DNA of 64,000 bases from Pseudoselenomonas ruminantium (GTDB taxonomy: Bacteria > Bacillota > Negativicutes > Selenomonadales > Selenomonadaceae), in contig SVBX01000001.1 of assembly GCA_015058655.1 (NCBI GenBank), positions 62,001 through 126,000 of the forward strand, given 5' to 3'. The translations under genes and the position numbers were made by a program. Positions 1 to 8,874 of this stretch are shown here, piece after piece. The notes under the pieces were generated by a model. That model worked only from the letters and a program-made list of their open reading frames with translations. It had not been told where the DNA came from and did not search any database. How positions within the stretch are numbered: position 1 is the first letter of the stretch; every line of letters begins with the position of its first letter.

Positions 1-2253
1 GCCCCTGAAGTACTCATCAAAGGCCCTCACCAGCCTCCTGCCGTTCCCCTTGGCCATTTCCTCATCCTCGTCCTGAAACAGCAGCTTCACAATACGGCTG
101 CAGGGCGGGTAGAAAAGCTCCTTCCGCAGCTCCATTTCCTGCCGGAAAAACTCCTCATAGTCCTGCTTCAGCCCCGCCGTCACCGCATAGTGCTGGGGAT
201 TGTAGGTCTGCACGATGACCCGTCCCCTGCCTCCGTGTCGGCCGGCCCGCCCTGCTGTCTGGGTGATGAGCATGAAGCAGCGCTCTGCCGCCCGGAAGTC
301 CGGCATATTAAGACTGGAATCGGCACTGATGATGCCCACGGAGGTGACATTGGGTATATCGTGGCCCTTGGCCACCATCTGAGTACCCAGGAGGATATCG
401 TACTCATGGCGGCGGAACCTGCTTAAAATATCCCGATGGGCGAACTTCGTGCCCGTGGTATCCCTGTCCATGCGTATCACCCTGGCCTGGGGCATGATGG
501 TGCGCAGTTCCTGCTCCAGCTTCTCCGTCCCGGAGCCGAAATACTTGATGTAGCGGCTGCCGCACTTGGGGCACACATCCGGCACAGGCTCCGTCACATC
601 GCAGTGATGGCAGGAAAGCCGCCCATTCTTGTGATATACCAGGGGCAGACCGCATAGTTTGCATTTGATGACCTCACCGCAGGAACGACACATGACGAAA
701 GTCGAGAACCCCCGGCGGTTCAACATGATGATGGACTGCTCCCCCCGGGCCAAAGTCTCCTCCAAAAGTCGCTGCAAGTCACGGGAAATGATGTGCCGGT
801 TCCCCATTTTCAACTCCCGCCGCATATCCACGGCGTGAACCAGGGGCATAGGCAGGCTGCCAATGCGCTCCGGCAGCTCCAAAAGCCTCAGTTCCCCCTT
901 ATTCGCACGATAATAAGTTTCAAGTGAAGGCGTAGCACTGCCCAGCAGCAATACTGCCCCATGAATCCTGGCCAGCTGCTCTGCCACCACCCGGGCATGA
1001 TAGCGGGGAGACTCGTCCTGCTTGTAGCTCATGTCCTGTTCCTCGTCCATGACGATGAGCCCGATATCTGCCGCAGGGGTGAAGAGGGCTGAACGGGCGC
1101 CAATGATGATGCCAGCCTCTCCCCTTCTTACCCTTAGAATGGCGTCATTGCGCTCGGTCAGGGACAGGCGGCTGTGCATGACCATGATATCATGGGGAAA
1201 ATACTCCTTGAAGGAAGCCACCACCTGCCCCGTCAGGGCAATCTCCGGCACCAGCGCAATCACCTGCCGCCCCAGGGCCCGGACTTTCCTGGCTAATTCC
1301 ATATAGACCTGGGTCTTGCCGCTGCCGGTGACGCCTTTCAGCAGAAAGCCTTGAAACTTCCTCGCTTCAGCAGCTTGCTCAAGCGCTGCCAAAGCATCTT
1401 CCTGAGCTTTGGTCAGCTGTATCCCTTGGGCACTATTCCTGCCTTCATTATAGGCGCCGTAGCTGTCCCGCAGGACACGCCTCTGCCGTACTTCTGCCAA
1501 TCCTTGCTCCGCCACAGCTTTGACGGTAGCAGGAGAAACCCTGGCTTCTTTGAGGACAGCGTATGAGAGTTCCTTTCCCTCGCTCGATGCCAGCAGTTCC
1601 AACAAATGCAGCTGCGCCTTCTTGCGTTTGAAGTCGGCTCTCAATGCTTCCGTAACTTCTGCCTTCAACAGGACATATTTCTCATAGCGCGCCTTGTCCC
1701 GCTTCTCTGCCAGATAGTCTTTGCGCAGCACCTGATAGCTGACCATGCGCTTCACCAGAGCAGGCAAATCATCCCCTGCCTCCGGCAGAGCCTTCCTAAG
1801 CTCCCTCAGGCTACTGGGTCCCTCCGCCAGGAGATACTGGTAAATTCTCCTAGCCAACGGCATGGACAGCATCAGATGCTCCCCCATGCTCTCTTCAGCG
1901 GCGTAGCTCACAGTGATCTTCAGCCCGGATTTCCCCGGCATGAAGAGCCGCATGATTTCCGCCAGGGAGCAGAGGTAAAAGTCCGAGAGCCACTGAGCCG
2001 CCTTGATCATCTCCGGGGTGAACCAGGCCTCCTCATCCACCGCTGAGATGATTTCCTTCAGCTGATAGGACTTCCCTGCCTGTGCCTGCTCCTCCGTCCT
2101 CACCGAGAGGATAAAACCTTCCACCTTCCGCCCTCCGAAAGGCACAAAAACACGCCAGCCAATCCCCACCGTGAGACTTGCTGGCACTATGTAGCTGAAA
2201 GCCTTGGCTATGCTTTTGACAGGTATGTTGACAAAGACCTCTGCGACCTGCAT
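1..2253 (-). CDS. priA: Primosomal protein N' (PriA helicase), 3' end outside window
   Basis: ATP-dependent 3'-5' DNA helicase that reloads the replisome at stalled forks. The frame reads 751 codons from ATG at 2253 and runs off the left edge without a stop. The N-terminal part begins MQVAEVFVNIPVKSIAKAFS, typical of the PriA DNA-binding domain. The helicase core follows with a Walker A (LLKGVTGSGKTQVYMEL), a DEEQ box (VMDEEQDMSYKQDE), GSATPSLE, then four zinc-binding CxxC pairs (MCRSCGEVIKCKLC, CHHC, CPKCGSRYIKYFGSGTEK) and the late helicase motifs around TQMVAKGHD and QTAGRAGR. A GGGG-rich ribosome binding site precedes the ATG. It lies 60 bp downstream of tRNA-Ala but is separated from it by a terminator, so it is probably transcribed from elsewhere or by read-through. 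Confidence 0.95.
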   Translation of the reverse strand, partial: MQVAEVFVNIPVKSIAKAFSYIVPASLTVGIGWRVFVPFGGRKVEGFILSVRTEEQAQAGKSYQLKEIISAVDEEAWFTPEMIKAAQWLSDFYLCSLAEIMRLFMPGKSGLKITVSYAAEESMGEHLMLSMPLARRIYQYLLAEGPSSLRELRKALPEAGDDLPALVKRMVSYQVLRKDYLAEKRDKARYEKYVLLKAEVTEALRADFKRKKAQLHLLELLASSEGKELSYAVLKEARVSPATVKAVAEQGLAEVRQRRVLRDSYGAYNEGRNSAQGIQLTKAQEDALAALEQAAEARKFQGFLLKGVTGSGKTQVYMELARKVRALGRQVIALVPEIALTGQVVASFKEYFPHDIMVMHSRLSLTERNDAILRVRRGEAGIIIGARSALFTPAADIGLIVMDEEQDMSYKQDESPRYHARVVAEQLARIHGAVLLLGSATPSLETYYRANKGELRLLELPERIGSLPMPLVHAVDMRRELKMGNRHIISRDLQRLLEETLARGEQSIIMLNRRGFSTFVMCRSCGEVIKCKLCGLPLVYHKNGRLSCHHCDVTEPVPDVCPKCGSRYIKYFGSGTEKLEQELRTIMPQARVIRMDRDTTGTKFAHRDILSRFRRHEYDILLGTQMVAKGHDIPNVTSVGIISADSSLNMPDFRAAERCFMLITQTAGRAGRHGGRGRVIVQTYNPQHYAVTAGLKQDYEEFFRQEMELRKELFYPPCSRIVKLLFQDEDEEMAKGNGRRLVRAFDEYFRG

Positions 2254-2267
2254 ATCCTACCCCTTGA

Positions 2268-2300
2268 AACAGAAAAACCACAGCCATTCAAGCTGTGGTT
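2268..2300 (-). terminator. Rho-independent terminator after tRNA-Ala
   Basis: A perfect 9-bp stem (2276-2284 with 2292-2300, arm AACCACAGC) with a 7-nt loop is followed on the minus strand by TTTTTCTGTTT. It sits 15 bp downstream of the tRNA 3' end and just before priA, so it should end the tRNA transcript. Confidence 0.85.
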
Positions 2301-2314
2301 CAAAATTCATATTA

Positions 2315-2390
<76 letters not shown>

Positions 2391-2441
2391 ATAACACCCG
2401 GCCTTGCCGATTGCTGATGTTTCTCGCTGTCAACATGTGTT

Positions 2442-2470
2442 ATTATAGGGCATATAAACGGAGTTGTCAA
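2442..2470 (-). promoter_or_regulatory. Consensus sigma-70 promoter of tRNA-Ala
   Basis: On the minus strand TTGACA (2465-2470) and TATAAT (2442-2447) are both perfect and separated by exactly 17 bp. Transcription would start about 45 bp upstream of the tRNA. The flanking region is AT-rich, as expected for a strong stable-RNA promoter. Confidence 0.9.
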
Positions 2471-2721
2471 CAGATATTTTTACTTTTTTTGAAAAAATGT
2501 CTACTAATCTCCTAAAAGGTTAGAAACAGGGACTTCCATAAGCAACATATAGAAAACTCAGTTTCTAGTATTTTTTTATTGTCCTCTTGATGCGGAGCAC
2601 TTCAGGGAACATTTTACGCCCCGGCGAGGCTTTTCTTTTTGAAGCCCAAGGCAACAATTATCTATCATGACATTTATCCTCTCATGGAACTTATTCTTCC
2701 AAACCATAGAATAATCCATAC

Positions 2722-3186
2722 TTAGTTCGTGCTCTGTTCCCTGGCTAACTTCCAACGCTTCATCAATCTGCCAGCCAAATTCGCTGAAGCATCAATATCA
2801 AATTTCTCCTTCAGCATAGCCGCCACCGCCTTATGCGTATGGTAGTTGCCGGTATCAAGTTCCGCCCACACCTGCTCCTCGATGCCATCAGTTTTCCTCT
2901 TCCGTCCGCTGCCGGGCTTGATGGTGAAAAGCTCAGCGGTTGGCTCATGCTCTTCCATGGTCTTCCGCAAGGCGCGGACACTGCGGAGGCACATGCCCGT
3001 GAGCTCCACGATTTTCTCATTGCCCAAGCCAGCCACCAAGAGAAGCATGGCAGTCGCTCGCTTGGAGAGGGTAGGCGGCATCAAGGTGCCGAGAAACTCC
3101 ATGGTAGCAGGCACCCAGGCATCAAATTCACCGGTGTAGCTGTAGATGATCTTATTGCTTCCTGACCTGCTCTTGTATTTCTGCAT
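2722..3186 (-). CDS. Transposase-type helix-turn-helix protein, remnant
   Basis: About 154 residues from ATG at 3186 (AGGTGGAAT upstream). An upstream extension in the same frame only translates the transposon end. Two helix-turn-helix-like segments are visible: LGNEKIVELTGMCLRSVRAL and a C-terminal NYHTHKAVAAMLKEKFDIDA...LMKRWKL, a pattern seen in the N-terminal halves of IS630-like transposases and in OrfA proteins. A Lys/Arg-rich linker (GSGRKRK) joins them. The protein stops before any DDE nuclease domain, and none follows. It is probably non-functional alone. The family assignment is tentative. Confidence 0.55.
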   Translation of the reverse strand: MQKYKSRSGSNKIIYSYTGEFDAWVPATMEFLGTLMPPTLSKRATAMLLLVAGLGNEKIVELTGMCLRSVRALRKTMEEHEPTAELFTIKPGSGRKRKTDGIEEQVWAELDTGNYHTHKAVAAMLKEKFDIDASANLAGRLMKRWKLAREQSTN

Positions 3187-3303
3187 ATATTCCACCTGAC
3201 AATTGACTGCCCAAAAGGTCGTGTACTCTTTCCGGTTTGTCGCCTTGCATATAGATGGCAACCCCCAGCAAATCTGGGTCAAGCTCATTTAATCAACATG
3301 TCC
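2722..3303 (-). mobile_element. Truncated insertion element with one preserved terminal repeat
   Basis: The right end reads, on the minus strand, TTAGGACATGTTGATTAAAT followed by a stretch nearly matching the end of the miniature element at 55634-55799 (both continue GA-CTTG-CCCAGATTT). No matching left end is visible between 2391 and 2722. Only a helix-turn-helix reading frame remains and no catalytic DDE domain is present. I infer a decayed transposon, perhaps of IS630 type because the related miniature copy is flanked by TA. The 2471-2721 stretch to its left is AT-rich and holds no gene I can support. Confidence 0.6.
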
Positions 3304-3874
3304 TAAGGTCTTCCGACATTGCCCACATCATCATGTGATCCAGTACCATGTGTATGTCCTCGACAATCTGCATATTGTCGACAGCCACATGAATATTATG
3401 CTTTGCCAGTTTCTTCAATCTGCCACCGCCGTATCCCGTCAGTGCCACAGTGATACCGCCGTGCTGATTCGCGTAGTCCAGTGCCCGCACCACGTTTTCC
3501 GAATTGCCGCTGCCGGAGATGCCAATGACCACATCACCTTTTTGAATACGCCCCTGCAGGGGGATTACAAATACATCTTCGTAGCTGATGTCATTGGCAA
3601 TGGCCATCATGGTCGGCACATTGTCATTCAGGCAGACAAAGTCATATTTCTTTTCCTGCTCCAGGCTTACACCTTTGTTGAAATCGCAGACAAAATGAGA
3701 AGCCGTGGCACCGCTGCCACCATTGCCACAGATATAGATGCGCTTTCCCTGCAGCCTTGCTTCTTCCAGCACATTCATAAGTTCATTGATATCGTCCAAC
3801 GCCAAGGCATCATAAGCTGCACGCTCAGCCTCCATATATTTTTTCAAAGCATTCCTGTAGTCTTTTTTACTCAT
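3293..3874 (-). CDS. gmhA: Phosphoheptose isomerase (SIS domain)
   Basis: Converts sedoheptulose 7-phosphate to D-glycero-D-manno-heptose 7-phosphate, the first step of nucleotide-heptose synthesis. The 193-residue protein has a single SIS domain with the phosphosugar-binding segments YICGNGGSGATASHFVCDFN (about residues 47-66) and VVIGISGSGNSENVV (about 114-128), and a late EDIHMVLDHMM helix. The start overlaps the end of the hddC-gmhB gene by 4 bp (ATGA). The last codons and the TGA stop come from the transposon end at 3303, so the native C-terminus may have been replaced by a few residues (LRTC). Confidence 0.9.
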   Translation of the reverse strand: MSKKDYRNALKKYMEAERAAYDALALDDINELMNVLEEARLQGKRIYICGNGGSGATASHFVCDFNKGVSLEQEKKYDFVCLNDNVPTMMAIANDISYEDVFVIPLQGRIQKGDVVIGISGSGNSENVVRALDYANQHGGITVALTGYGGGRLKKLAKHNIHVAVDNMQIVEDIHMVLDHMMMWAMSEDLRTC

Positions 3875-5235
3875 GCCTTATCCTCCAAAATCATTTTCAC
3901 TGCAGAAAGAACATCATCTGCCACAGCCTTTGGGGACGGCACTGCCGCCTTTCCCGCCTCATATTCGCCTGTCCTGACCAGAATTGTCTTGACTCCTGCC
4001 CTATTACCGCATTCAATGTCTCTGATGCTGTCACCTATAAGCCATGAAGCAGAAAGATCGATATTCCACCTTTCAGCCAGAGCTTCCAGCATGCCTGCCC
4101 CCGGCTTGCGGCAGGAGCAGTCAATCTTATACAGAGGATTTTCCCCTGCATATCCCTTATCCGGGTGATGCGGGCAGAAAGCAATATCGTCAAGATATGC
4201 GCCCTCTTTCCCCAGCAGGACACCCAATTTTCTGTTTATGGCCTGCACATCCTCGACAGAACACATCCCTCTTGCCACCACAGGCTGATTGCTGACTACC
4301 ATACCCAGATACTCAGAAGCATTGACCTTTGCCACCGCCTCTGCTGCGCCTGGCAGCAAGTCCAGCATTTCCGGCCTGTCAATCAGCCCTCTGTATATAT
4401 TGAGGGTGCCATCACGGTCAAAGAAAATTGCCCGCTGAGGATTGCCGAGATTTCTTTTCGTCCAAGTACCTGCCCTGAGCTCTGCTTCAGCTCGCCTGAA
4501 CCGTTCGGGCGTGCCAGCGTCTTTTACATATTCCGTCGTGCGATAAGCAAAGAGTCTCCCGGCAGAAATGTAGGGAAGCAGTATTTCCCTCTCCAGGTCA
4601 AGTGGCCTGACCTCCGACAGCGTTTCTATAATCTCCGGCTCCAGGATATATAGCCCTGCATTCACGCAGTTATCGTATAAATAATCTCTAACATTGGTTT
4701 TCGAATCAAAACGAGTTACCCTGCCCCCTTGGCTTTCAAGCACAGGCCCTGTGATTTCTGCAGCCTCAGAACATATTTCTACCAGATCAGAATCATGCGG
4801 ATGTCCATTAGGATGAACCAGCAAAGTGGCCACGCCGCCACATTTTTCATGAAAAGCGGCAAAACGCCTAACATCGATGTCAAACATTACATCACCCAAA
4901 GTCAGCAAGACATGCCTTGCATCGCCCAACATTTCCTTCAGGTAAAAAAGCGCCCCGCCGGAACCAAGAGGCTTGGTTTCTCTGATATAGCGAATGCGAA
5001 CCCCAAGGCTCTCACCATTGCCAAGAGTTTCCTCTATCTGCTCACCCAAATGACCTGTTATGATGACAAAATCTGCAATGCCGTATTTATGCAGATTTTC
5101 GATCTGCCATTCCAGCATGGATTTTTCACCGAGCTGCAACAGAGGCTTAGGGATAAGATCCTTTGTCAGATCCTTCATGCGGGTTCCCTTGCCGCCTGCC
5201 TGCAAAACTGCCAAATAATCATGCAAACCAATCAT
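3871..5235 (-). CDS. Fused heptose-1-phosphate nucleotidyltransferase and heptose-bisphosphate phosphatase
   Basis: A 454-residue bifunctional protein. Residues about 1-235 form a nucleotidyltransferase (LAVLQAGGKGTRMKDLT, PKPLLQLGEKSMLEWQIENL, LLTLGDVMFDID) related to HddC and RfbA/GlmU-type enzymes. Residues about 265-450 form a HAD phosphatase of the GmhB type (FFDRDGTLNIYRG, VVSNQP, CPHHPDKGY..CSCRKPGAGML, WLIGDSIRDIECG), including the histidine/cysteine zinc loop typical of GmhB. Together with GmhA and HddA it completes the GDP-D-glycero-alpha-D-manno-heptose route. ATG at 5235 is chosen because AGAGGAGAT precedes it. An upstream in-frame start at 5262 lacks one. Confidence 0.88.
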   Translation of the reverse strand: MIGLHDYLAVLQAGGKGTRMKDLTKDLIPKPLLQLGEKSMLEWQIENLHKYGIADFVIITGHLGEQIEETLGNGESLGVRIRYIRETKPLGSGGALFYLKEMLGDARHVLLTLGDVMFDIDVRRFAAFHEKCGGVATLLVHPNGHPHDSDLVEICSEAAEITGPVLESQGGRVTRFDSKTNVRDYLYDNCVNAGLYILEPEIIETLSEVRPLDLEREILLPYISAGRLFAYRTTEYVKDAGTPERFRRAEAELRAGTWTKRNLGNPQRAIFFDRDGTLNIYRGLIDRPEMLDLLPGAAEAVAKVNASEYLGMVVSNQPVVARGMCSVEDVQAINRKLGVLLGKEGAYLDDIAFCPHHPDKGYAGENPLYKIDCSCRKPGAGMLEALAERWNIDLSASWLIGDSIRDIECGNRAGVKTILVRTGEYEAGKAAVPSPKAVADDVLSAVKMILEDKA

Positions 5236-5279
5236 GTTGTTATCATCTCCTCTTGCAACCAAGCAGGCAAAGAATTACC

Positions 5280-6128
5280 TCATACTCTGGCACACACGCT
5301 AAGAGTATCCCCAATAGGCACAAATCTTAATCCATACTCATTCGCATATTCATCAACAGCTTCTCTAGCCCCCGTAAATGCAGTGGAATAATAATCGTGC
5401 ACCAAAACTATCCCACCAGTCACCATGCGTGGAACGAACCATTTTAGGCCGGCTAATATTGGGGCATAAAGGTCTGCGTCAATATTTACAAAAGCAAATC
5501 TCTCGTCTTCCAAACCTTGCGCCGTATCAGGGAAGAAACCTGGTCTGACTATGCACTTATCTCTGTAAGGCATTCTGCCAAGCACATACTCCGGTGACGT
5601 ATCTGAAAAATATCCGACTTGATCTTTTTCACTGAAGCCACTGGCTTGTTCTATTCTGTCATCCTTTTCATCAAAGCCGCCAAAGGTATCAAAAAGATAT
5701 AGTTTTCGATCTGGGAATACCCTATTTATCTCCTTGGCAAAGTTCCCCTTATATACTCCCAGCTCCGCTACATTACCCTCGTTTACGCCTCCAGCTTTTA
5801 ACACCTCACAAGCATTTTCCAGGAATGCTATTCTTGCTTTTGTGGGCAAGGAGACATACTTATCGACTATTTTATATTCCGGGATGTGCATCTCATTGAG
5901 TCTTTTCATAACCTCTTCATAAAATGTAAGTACCCCAACATAAATATAGTCATAATCCAAATTTAATAATTCTTCTGGTGGATAAATTTTTATACCTGAG
6001 TTATCACCCCCCCATTTTTCAGAATCTTCATCCAAGTAAGCTATGACATTCACTTCATCTTTTATGGAATCATATATTCTCTTGCCAGTATTTGTGGAAC
6101 CATATATAACTGCTTTTTTCATATTCAT
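5280..6128 (-). CDS. TylF/MycF-family sugar O-methyltransferase with N-terminal Rossmann module
   Basis: Predicted S-adenosylmethionine-dependent methyltransferase acting on a sugar. Residues 1-80 form a small Rossmann-like module (KKAVIYGSTNTGKRIYDSI, VIAYLDEDSEKWGG, YDYIYVGV), a module that recurs in this operon. Residues about 95-280 match the TylF family: NVAELGVYKGNFAKEINRVF, LYLFDTFGGFDEKD, FAFVNIDADLYAPILAGLKW, GGIVLVHDYYS with the metal-binding acidic residues. The coding strand carries a G7 tract in the first domain (KWGGDNS, near 6006) and is in frame here. It lies directly after the epimerase gene, so it probably methylates the heptose or a derivative. Confidence 0.85.
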   Translation of the reverse strand: MNMKKAVIYGSTNTGKRIYDSIKDEVNVIAYLDEDSEKWGGDNSGIKIYPPEELLNLDYDYIYVGVLTFYEEVMKRLNEMHIPEYKIVDKYVSLPTKARIAFLENACEVLKAGGVNEGNVAELGVYKGNFAKEINRVFPDRKLYLFDTFGGFDEKDDRIEQASGFSEKDQVGYFSDTSPEYVLGRMPYRDKCIVRPGFFPDTAQGLEDERFAFVNIDADLYAPILAGLKWFVPRMVTGGIVLVHDYYSTAFTGAREAVDEYANEYGLRFVPIGDTLSVCARV

Positions 6129-6129
6129 T

Positions 6130-7068
6130 TTATCCCTTCAGATATTCCCTAACTGTACGTCTTACTGCCTCATCAGAATCAAGTTTCGCATACCATCCAG
6201 CTTTATGTATCTTCGATAAATCATACTGGAATTTAGGCACATCTCCCTTCCAGCCGCCTTCGCCTCCAGTGTATTTAAACCTGACATCTTTCAGTCCCAT
6301 TTCTTCTACTATTATTTCCGCAATGCGAGTTACTTGCGTGGCACCTTCCACGCCAAGATTATAAAGGGTCACACCTTGAGGCACATTCCTGAATCTGATA
6401 ATAGCCTCAACCAAATCAGATACATAAATATATGGTTTGGTTTGTTTTCCATCACCTAATATAGTGAGTTCCTGCGGATTATCTCTGAGGCGACGTACGA
6501 AATCATATATTACCCCGTGTGTCAGATGCGGCCCAATGACATTGGGAAATCTAAAAATCAGGGAATGCATATCATTCATATAACTGAAAGCACTGATAAG
6601 GGCTTCGCTTCCTAATTTTGCTGCACCATAATAAGATATAGGTTCCAAATTTGGTGTCATTTCATTCAAAACAACATCCCGCTTATCTCCATACACGGCA
6701 GATGTTGAGGCAAAGAACAGTTTCTTCACCCCACACTCCCTCATGCATGACAAAACCTGGTAAGTCGTCGTATAAGTACGCATATATTCAACTTCTGGAT
6801 TTTTTGCACTGGCTTGTATGTCAGAATTTGCGGCTAAGTGGAATACCTGCTCTGGTTTAGCTTCTTTAAAAACAGAAAGCAATTCATTTCTATTAGATGC
6901 ATCTATTTTATGAAGATAAAAATCCTCATTTTGCATAATTCCAGTAATATTTTCTTTCTTTCCTAAAGAAAAATCATCTACACAATGGACTTCATCACCG
7001 TTAGCCAAAAGCGAACGACACAAATGGCTGCCTATGAAGCCAGCACCACCTATCACCATAGATATCAT
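6130..7068 (-). CDS. NAD-dependent sugar epimerase/dehydratase (extended SDR)
   Basis: 312-residue extended short-chain dehydrogenase/reductase acting on nucleotide sugars. It shows the glycine-rich NAD motif GGAGFIGSHLCRSL (residues 7-20), an acidic DDFSLGKKENI end of strand 2, STSAVYGD, and the catalytic YYGAAK (YxxxK). Its length and C-terminal region (PYIYVSDLVEAIIRF, GDVPKFQYDLSKI) fit UDP-glucose/GDP-mannose 4-epimerase-like enzymes. In context it probably converts the GDP-heptose made by neighbouring genes, but the exact substrate cannot be read from sequence. The TylF-like gene follows within 1 bp of the stop. Confidence 0.85.
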   Translation of the reverse strand: MISMVIGGAGFIGSHLCRSLLANGDEVHCVDDFSLGKKENITGIMQNEDFYLHKIDASNRNELLSVFKEAKPEQVFHLAANSDIQASAKNPEVEYMRTYTTTYQVLSCMRECGVKKLFFASTSAVYGDKRDVVLNEMTPNLEPISYYGAAKLGSEALISAFSYMNDMHSLIFRFPNVIGPHLTHGVIYDFVRRLRDNPQELTILGDGKQTKPYIYVSDLVEAIIRFRNVPQGVTLYNLGVEGATQVTRIAEIIVEEMGLKDVRFKYTGGEGGWKGDVPKFQYDLSKIHKAGWYAKLDSDEAVRRTVREYLKG

Positions 7069-7126
7069 ATTATCATTGCCCCTTATTAAATTATCAATTT
7101 CGTTGATAAATACTTATCCAATTATT

Positions 7127-8122
7127 TCAGTCCCAATCTTTTTCTCCCACATAGATTATCTTGGTACCGCTACCTTCCATGGAGAATGGCAACTCAACCA
7201 ACTCACTCAAAGCACTGCGCAGTCTGGCCTGCTTTTCTTCCGGGCAGTAGAACAGCAAGAAACCTCCACCGCCTGCTCCAAGCAATTTTCCTCCCAAAGC
7301 ACCATTCTTCATAGCAATCTGATAGTATTTATCTATGAAATCATTGGTAATATTCCCCGTCAGACTTCTTTTCAATTCCCAATTCGCATTCAGGATTTCC
7401 CCGAATCCATCCAAATCTCCACATGTAAGCGCTTCCCTCATGTCATAAGCCAGTTTCGTCATTTTGACAAGATTTTGGTATGCCACGCCACTGCTTTCTG
7501 AGGCTTTCTCTCCTTGTTCTTTGAGAATATCTCCAGCAGAATGCGTAAGGCCTGTATAGAACAAAAGAAGATTATTATTAAGCTTTCTTTTTACGCTCCC
7601 CTTTATAATCACTGGCTCAACCTCAACAGAATCATCTGGCAGGAATTTAATCATCTTCAAGCCACCAACAGCAGTCCCATACTGATCCTGCTTGCCAATC
7701 GGCTCACCAAGCTTGTCAATTTCCAGCTCACATGCTTCCCTGGCAATACGCTCCTGTGAACAATATTTGCCGCTATAGGCATATACAGCATGTATCAATC
7801 CTACGGTATAAGCACTCGACGTAGACAATCCCGTACCAGAAGGGATATCTGCCGTACTAACTACCTCAACACCGCCCAATTTGTGATCAAGCAAAATCTG
7901 TCTTGCAATAGGATGCTGTATCTTTCGCACATCTTTCACAATTTCTGTTTTGTTGTATTTGACCACCGTTTCACCATTCGCAAAGGTGGGATGAATGGTG
8001 ACATACATGTACTTGTTTATAGATGTGGAAAGCACGCAGCCCTCATGCAAATGATAAAAGGAAGGCAAATCGCTTCCTCCACCGGCGAAACTGATTCTAA
8101 AAGGGGTTCTGGTAATAATCAT
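7127..8122 (-). CDS. hddA: D-glycero-alpha-D-manno-heptose-7-phosphate kinase (GHMP family)
   Basis: 331-residue GHMP kinase beginning MIITRTPFRISFAGGGSDLP, the hallmark N-terminus of HddA. The ATP-binding loop is DIPSGTGLSTSSAYTVGLIH, and GAGGGGFLLFYCP forms the third GHMP motif. It phosphorylates heptose 7-phosphate at C1 before GmhB and HddC act. ATG at 8122 has AGAAGGAG nine bases upstream. A longer frame to 8245 lacks a ribosome binding site and adds an unrelated hydrophobic stretch. A 160-bp AT-rich gap separates it from the acetyltransferase gene upstream. Confidence 0.9.
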   Translation of the reverse strand: MIITRTPFRISFAGGGSDLPSFYHLHEGCVLSTSINKYMYVTIHPTFANGETVVKYNKTEIVKDVRKIQHPIARQILLDHKLGGVEVVSTADIPSGTGLSTSSAYTVGLIHAVYAYSGKYCSQERIAREACELEIDKLGEPIGKQDQYGTAVGGLKMIKFLPDDSVEVEPVIIKGSVKRKLNNNLLLFYTGLTHSAGDILKEQGEKASESSGVAYQNLVKMTKLAYDMREALTCGDLDGFGEILNANWELKRSLTGNITNDFIDKYYQIAMKNGALGGKLLGAGGGGFLLFYCPEEKQARLRSALSELVELPFSMEGSGTKIIYVGEKDWD

Positions 8123-8283
8123 TATCTGCTTACTCCTTCTGCTTCTATCACTTACAATTTGTCTGCATATTGCTACATCCAGGGATTTTGCCACCAATCT
8201 GACACAAATAACTGAGCAATATATGAAGCACTCCATCTTCATCAAGAAGTAAGCACATGCCGCGGTGCAGACTAATTGGTAAC

Positions 8284-8874
8284 CTATTTTAATTCAGCAA
8301 AGAATTTTTTGATAAACTCTTCAGGCTGAAAAAAATATTCCATATTGGAGTCAATCTTTTCATCCGGCCAATTCCACCATTTTATTTTCAAAAGCTTGAA
8401 TATATTATCATCACTAAATCTCTTTCGAATACAACGAGCTGGCACTCCGCCCACTATCTCATAGGCTCCAACGTCATGAGTAACTACCGATCCCGCTGCA
8501 ATAATGGCACCATCATGAATAGTTACACCTGTGGTTATAATGGCACCATAACCAATCCATACATCATTGCCAATAATAACAGGTTTATTAGGTGCATGTT
8601 TCATTTGTCCAGGCAGATTGTTATTGTATTTTCCGTACCTCTTCGTCAAATCTGGCCTTCTTCCCATGAATGCTCCAGTGCCGATGAAATCTAGGGGATG
8701 ATTCTCCACAATGCGCGCCGTATAATTAATTGAGCAAAACGCACCTATACTGACACAAGTCGCCCCCTTACCTGTACGCTCTAGTAAGAATTCGTGGCCA
8801 TAAGTGCCACGCCCCACGCTGCAAAAGAACCTCCAATCCAAAGGTGCAGGCTTCTTGTATGGCCTTGTTCTCAC
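8284..8874 (-). CDS. Hexapeptide-repeat acetyltransferase (CatB-like)
   Basis: About 196 residues of left-handed beta-helix acyltransferase: [20 protein letters not shown], then [40 protein letters not shown] and [13 protein letters not shown]. The C-terminal [10 protein letters not shown]...[12 protein letters not shown] is shared with the paralogue at 9248-9910. The start is GTG at 8874, which overlaps the upstream TAG stop as TAGTG. An eighth G in the G7 tract at 8891-8897 would fuse the two reading frames into one protein of about 313 residues. It may therefore be the C-terminal half of a phase-variable gene. The acceptor is probably a sugar of the surface glycan. Confidence 0.8.
   Translation of the reverse strand: MRTRPYKKPAPLDWRFFCSVGRGTYGHEFLLERTGKGATCVSIGAFCSINYTARIVENHPLDFIGTGAFMGRRPDLTKRYGKYNNNLPGQMKHAPNKPVIIGNDVWIGYGAIITTGVTIHDGAIIAAGSVVTHDVGAYEIVGGVPARCIRKRFSDDNIFKLLKIKWWNWPDEKIDSNMEYFFQPEEFIKKFFAELK

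Noticed and set aside
180..2287. Several open frames of 60-150 codons on both strands over priA
   Set aside because: They overlap a continuous, clearly recognisable PriA frame and have no ribosome binding sites or family features.
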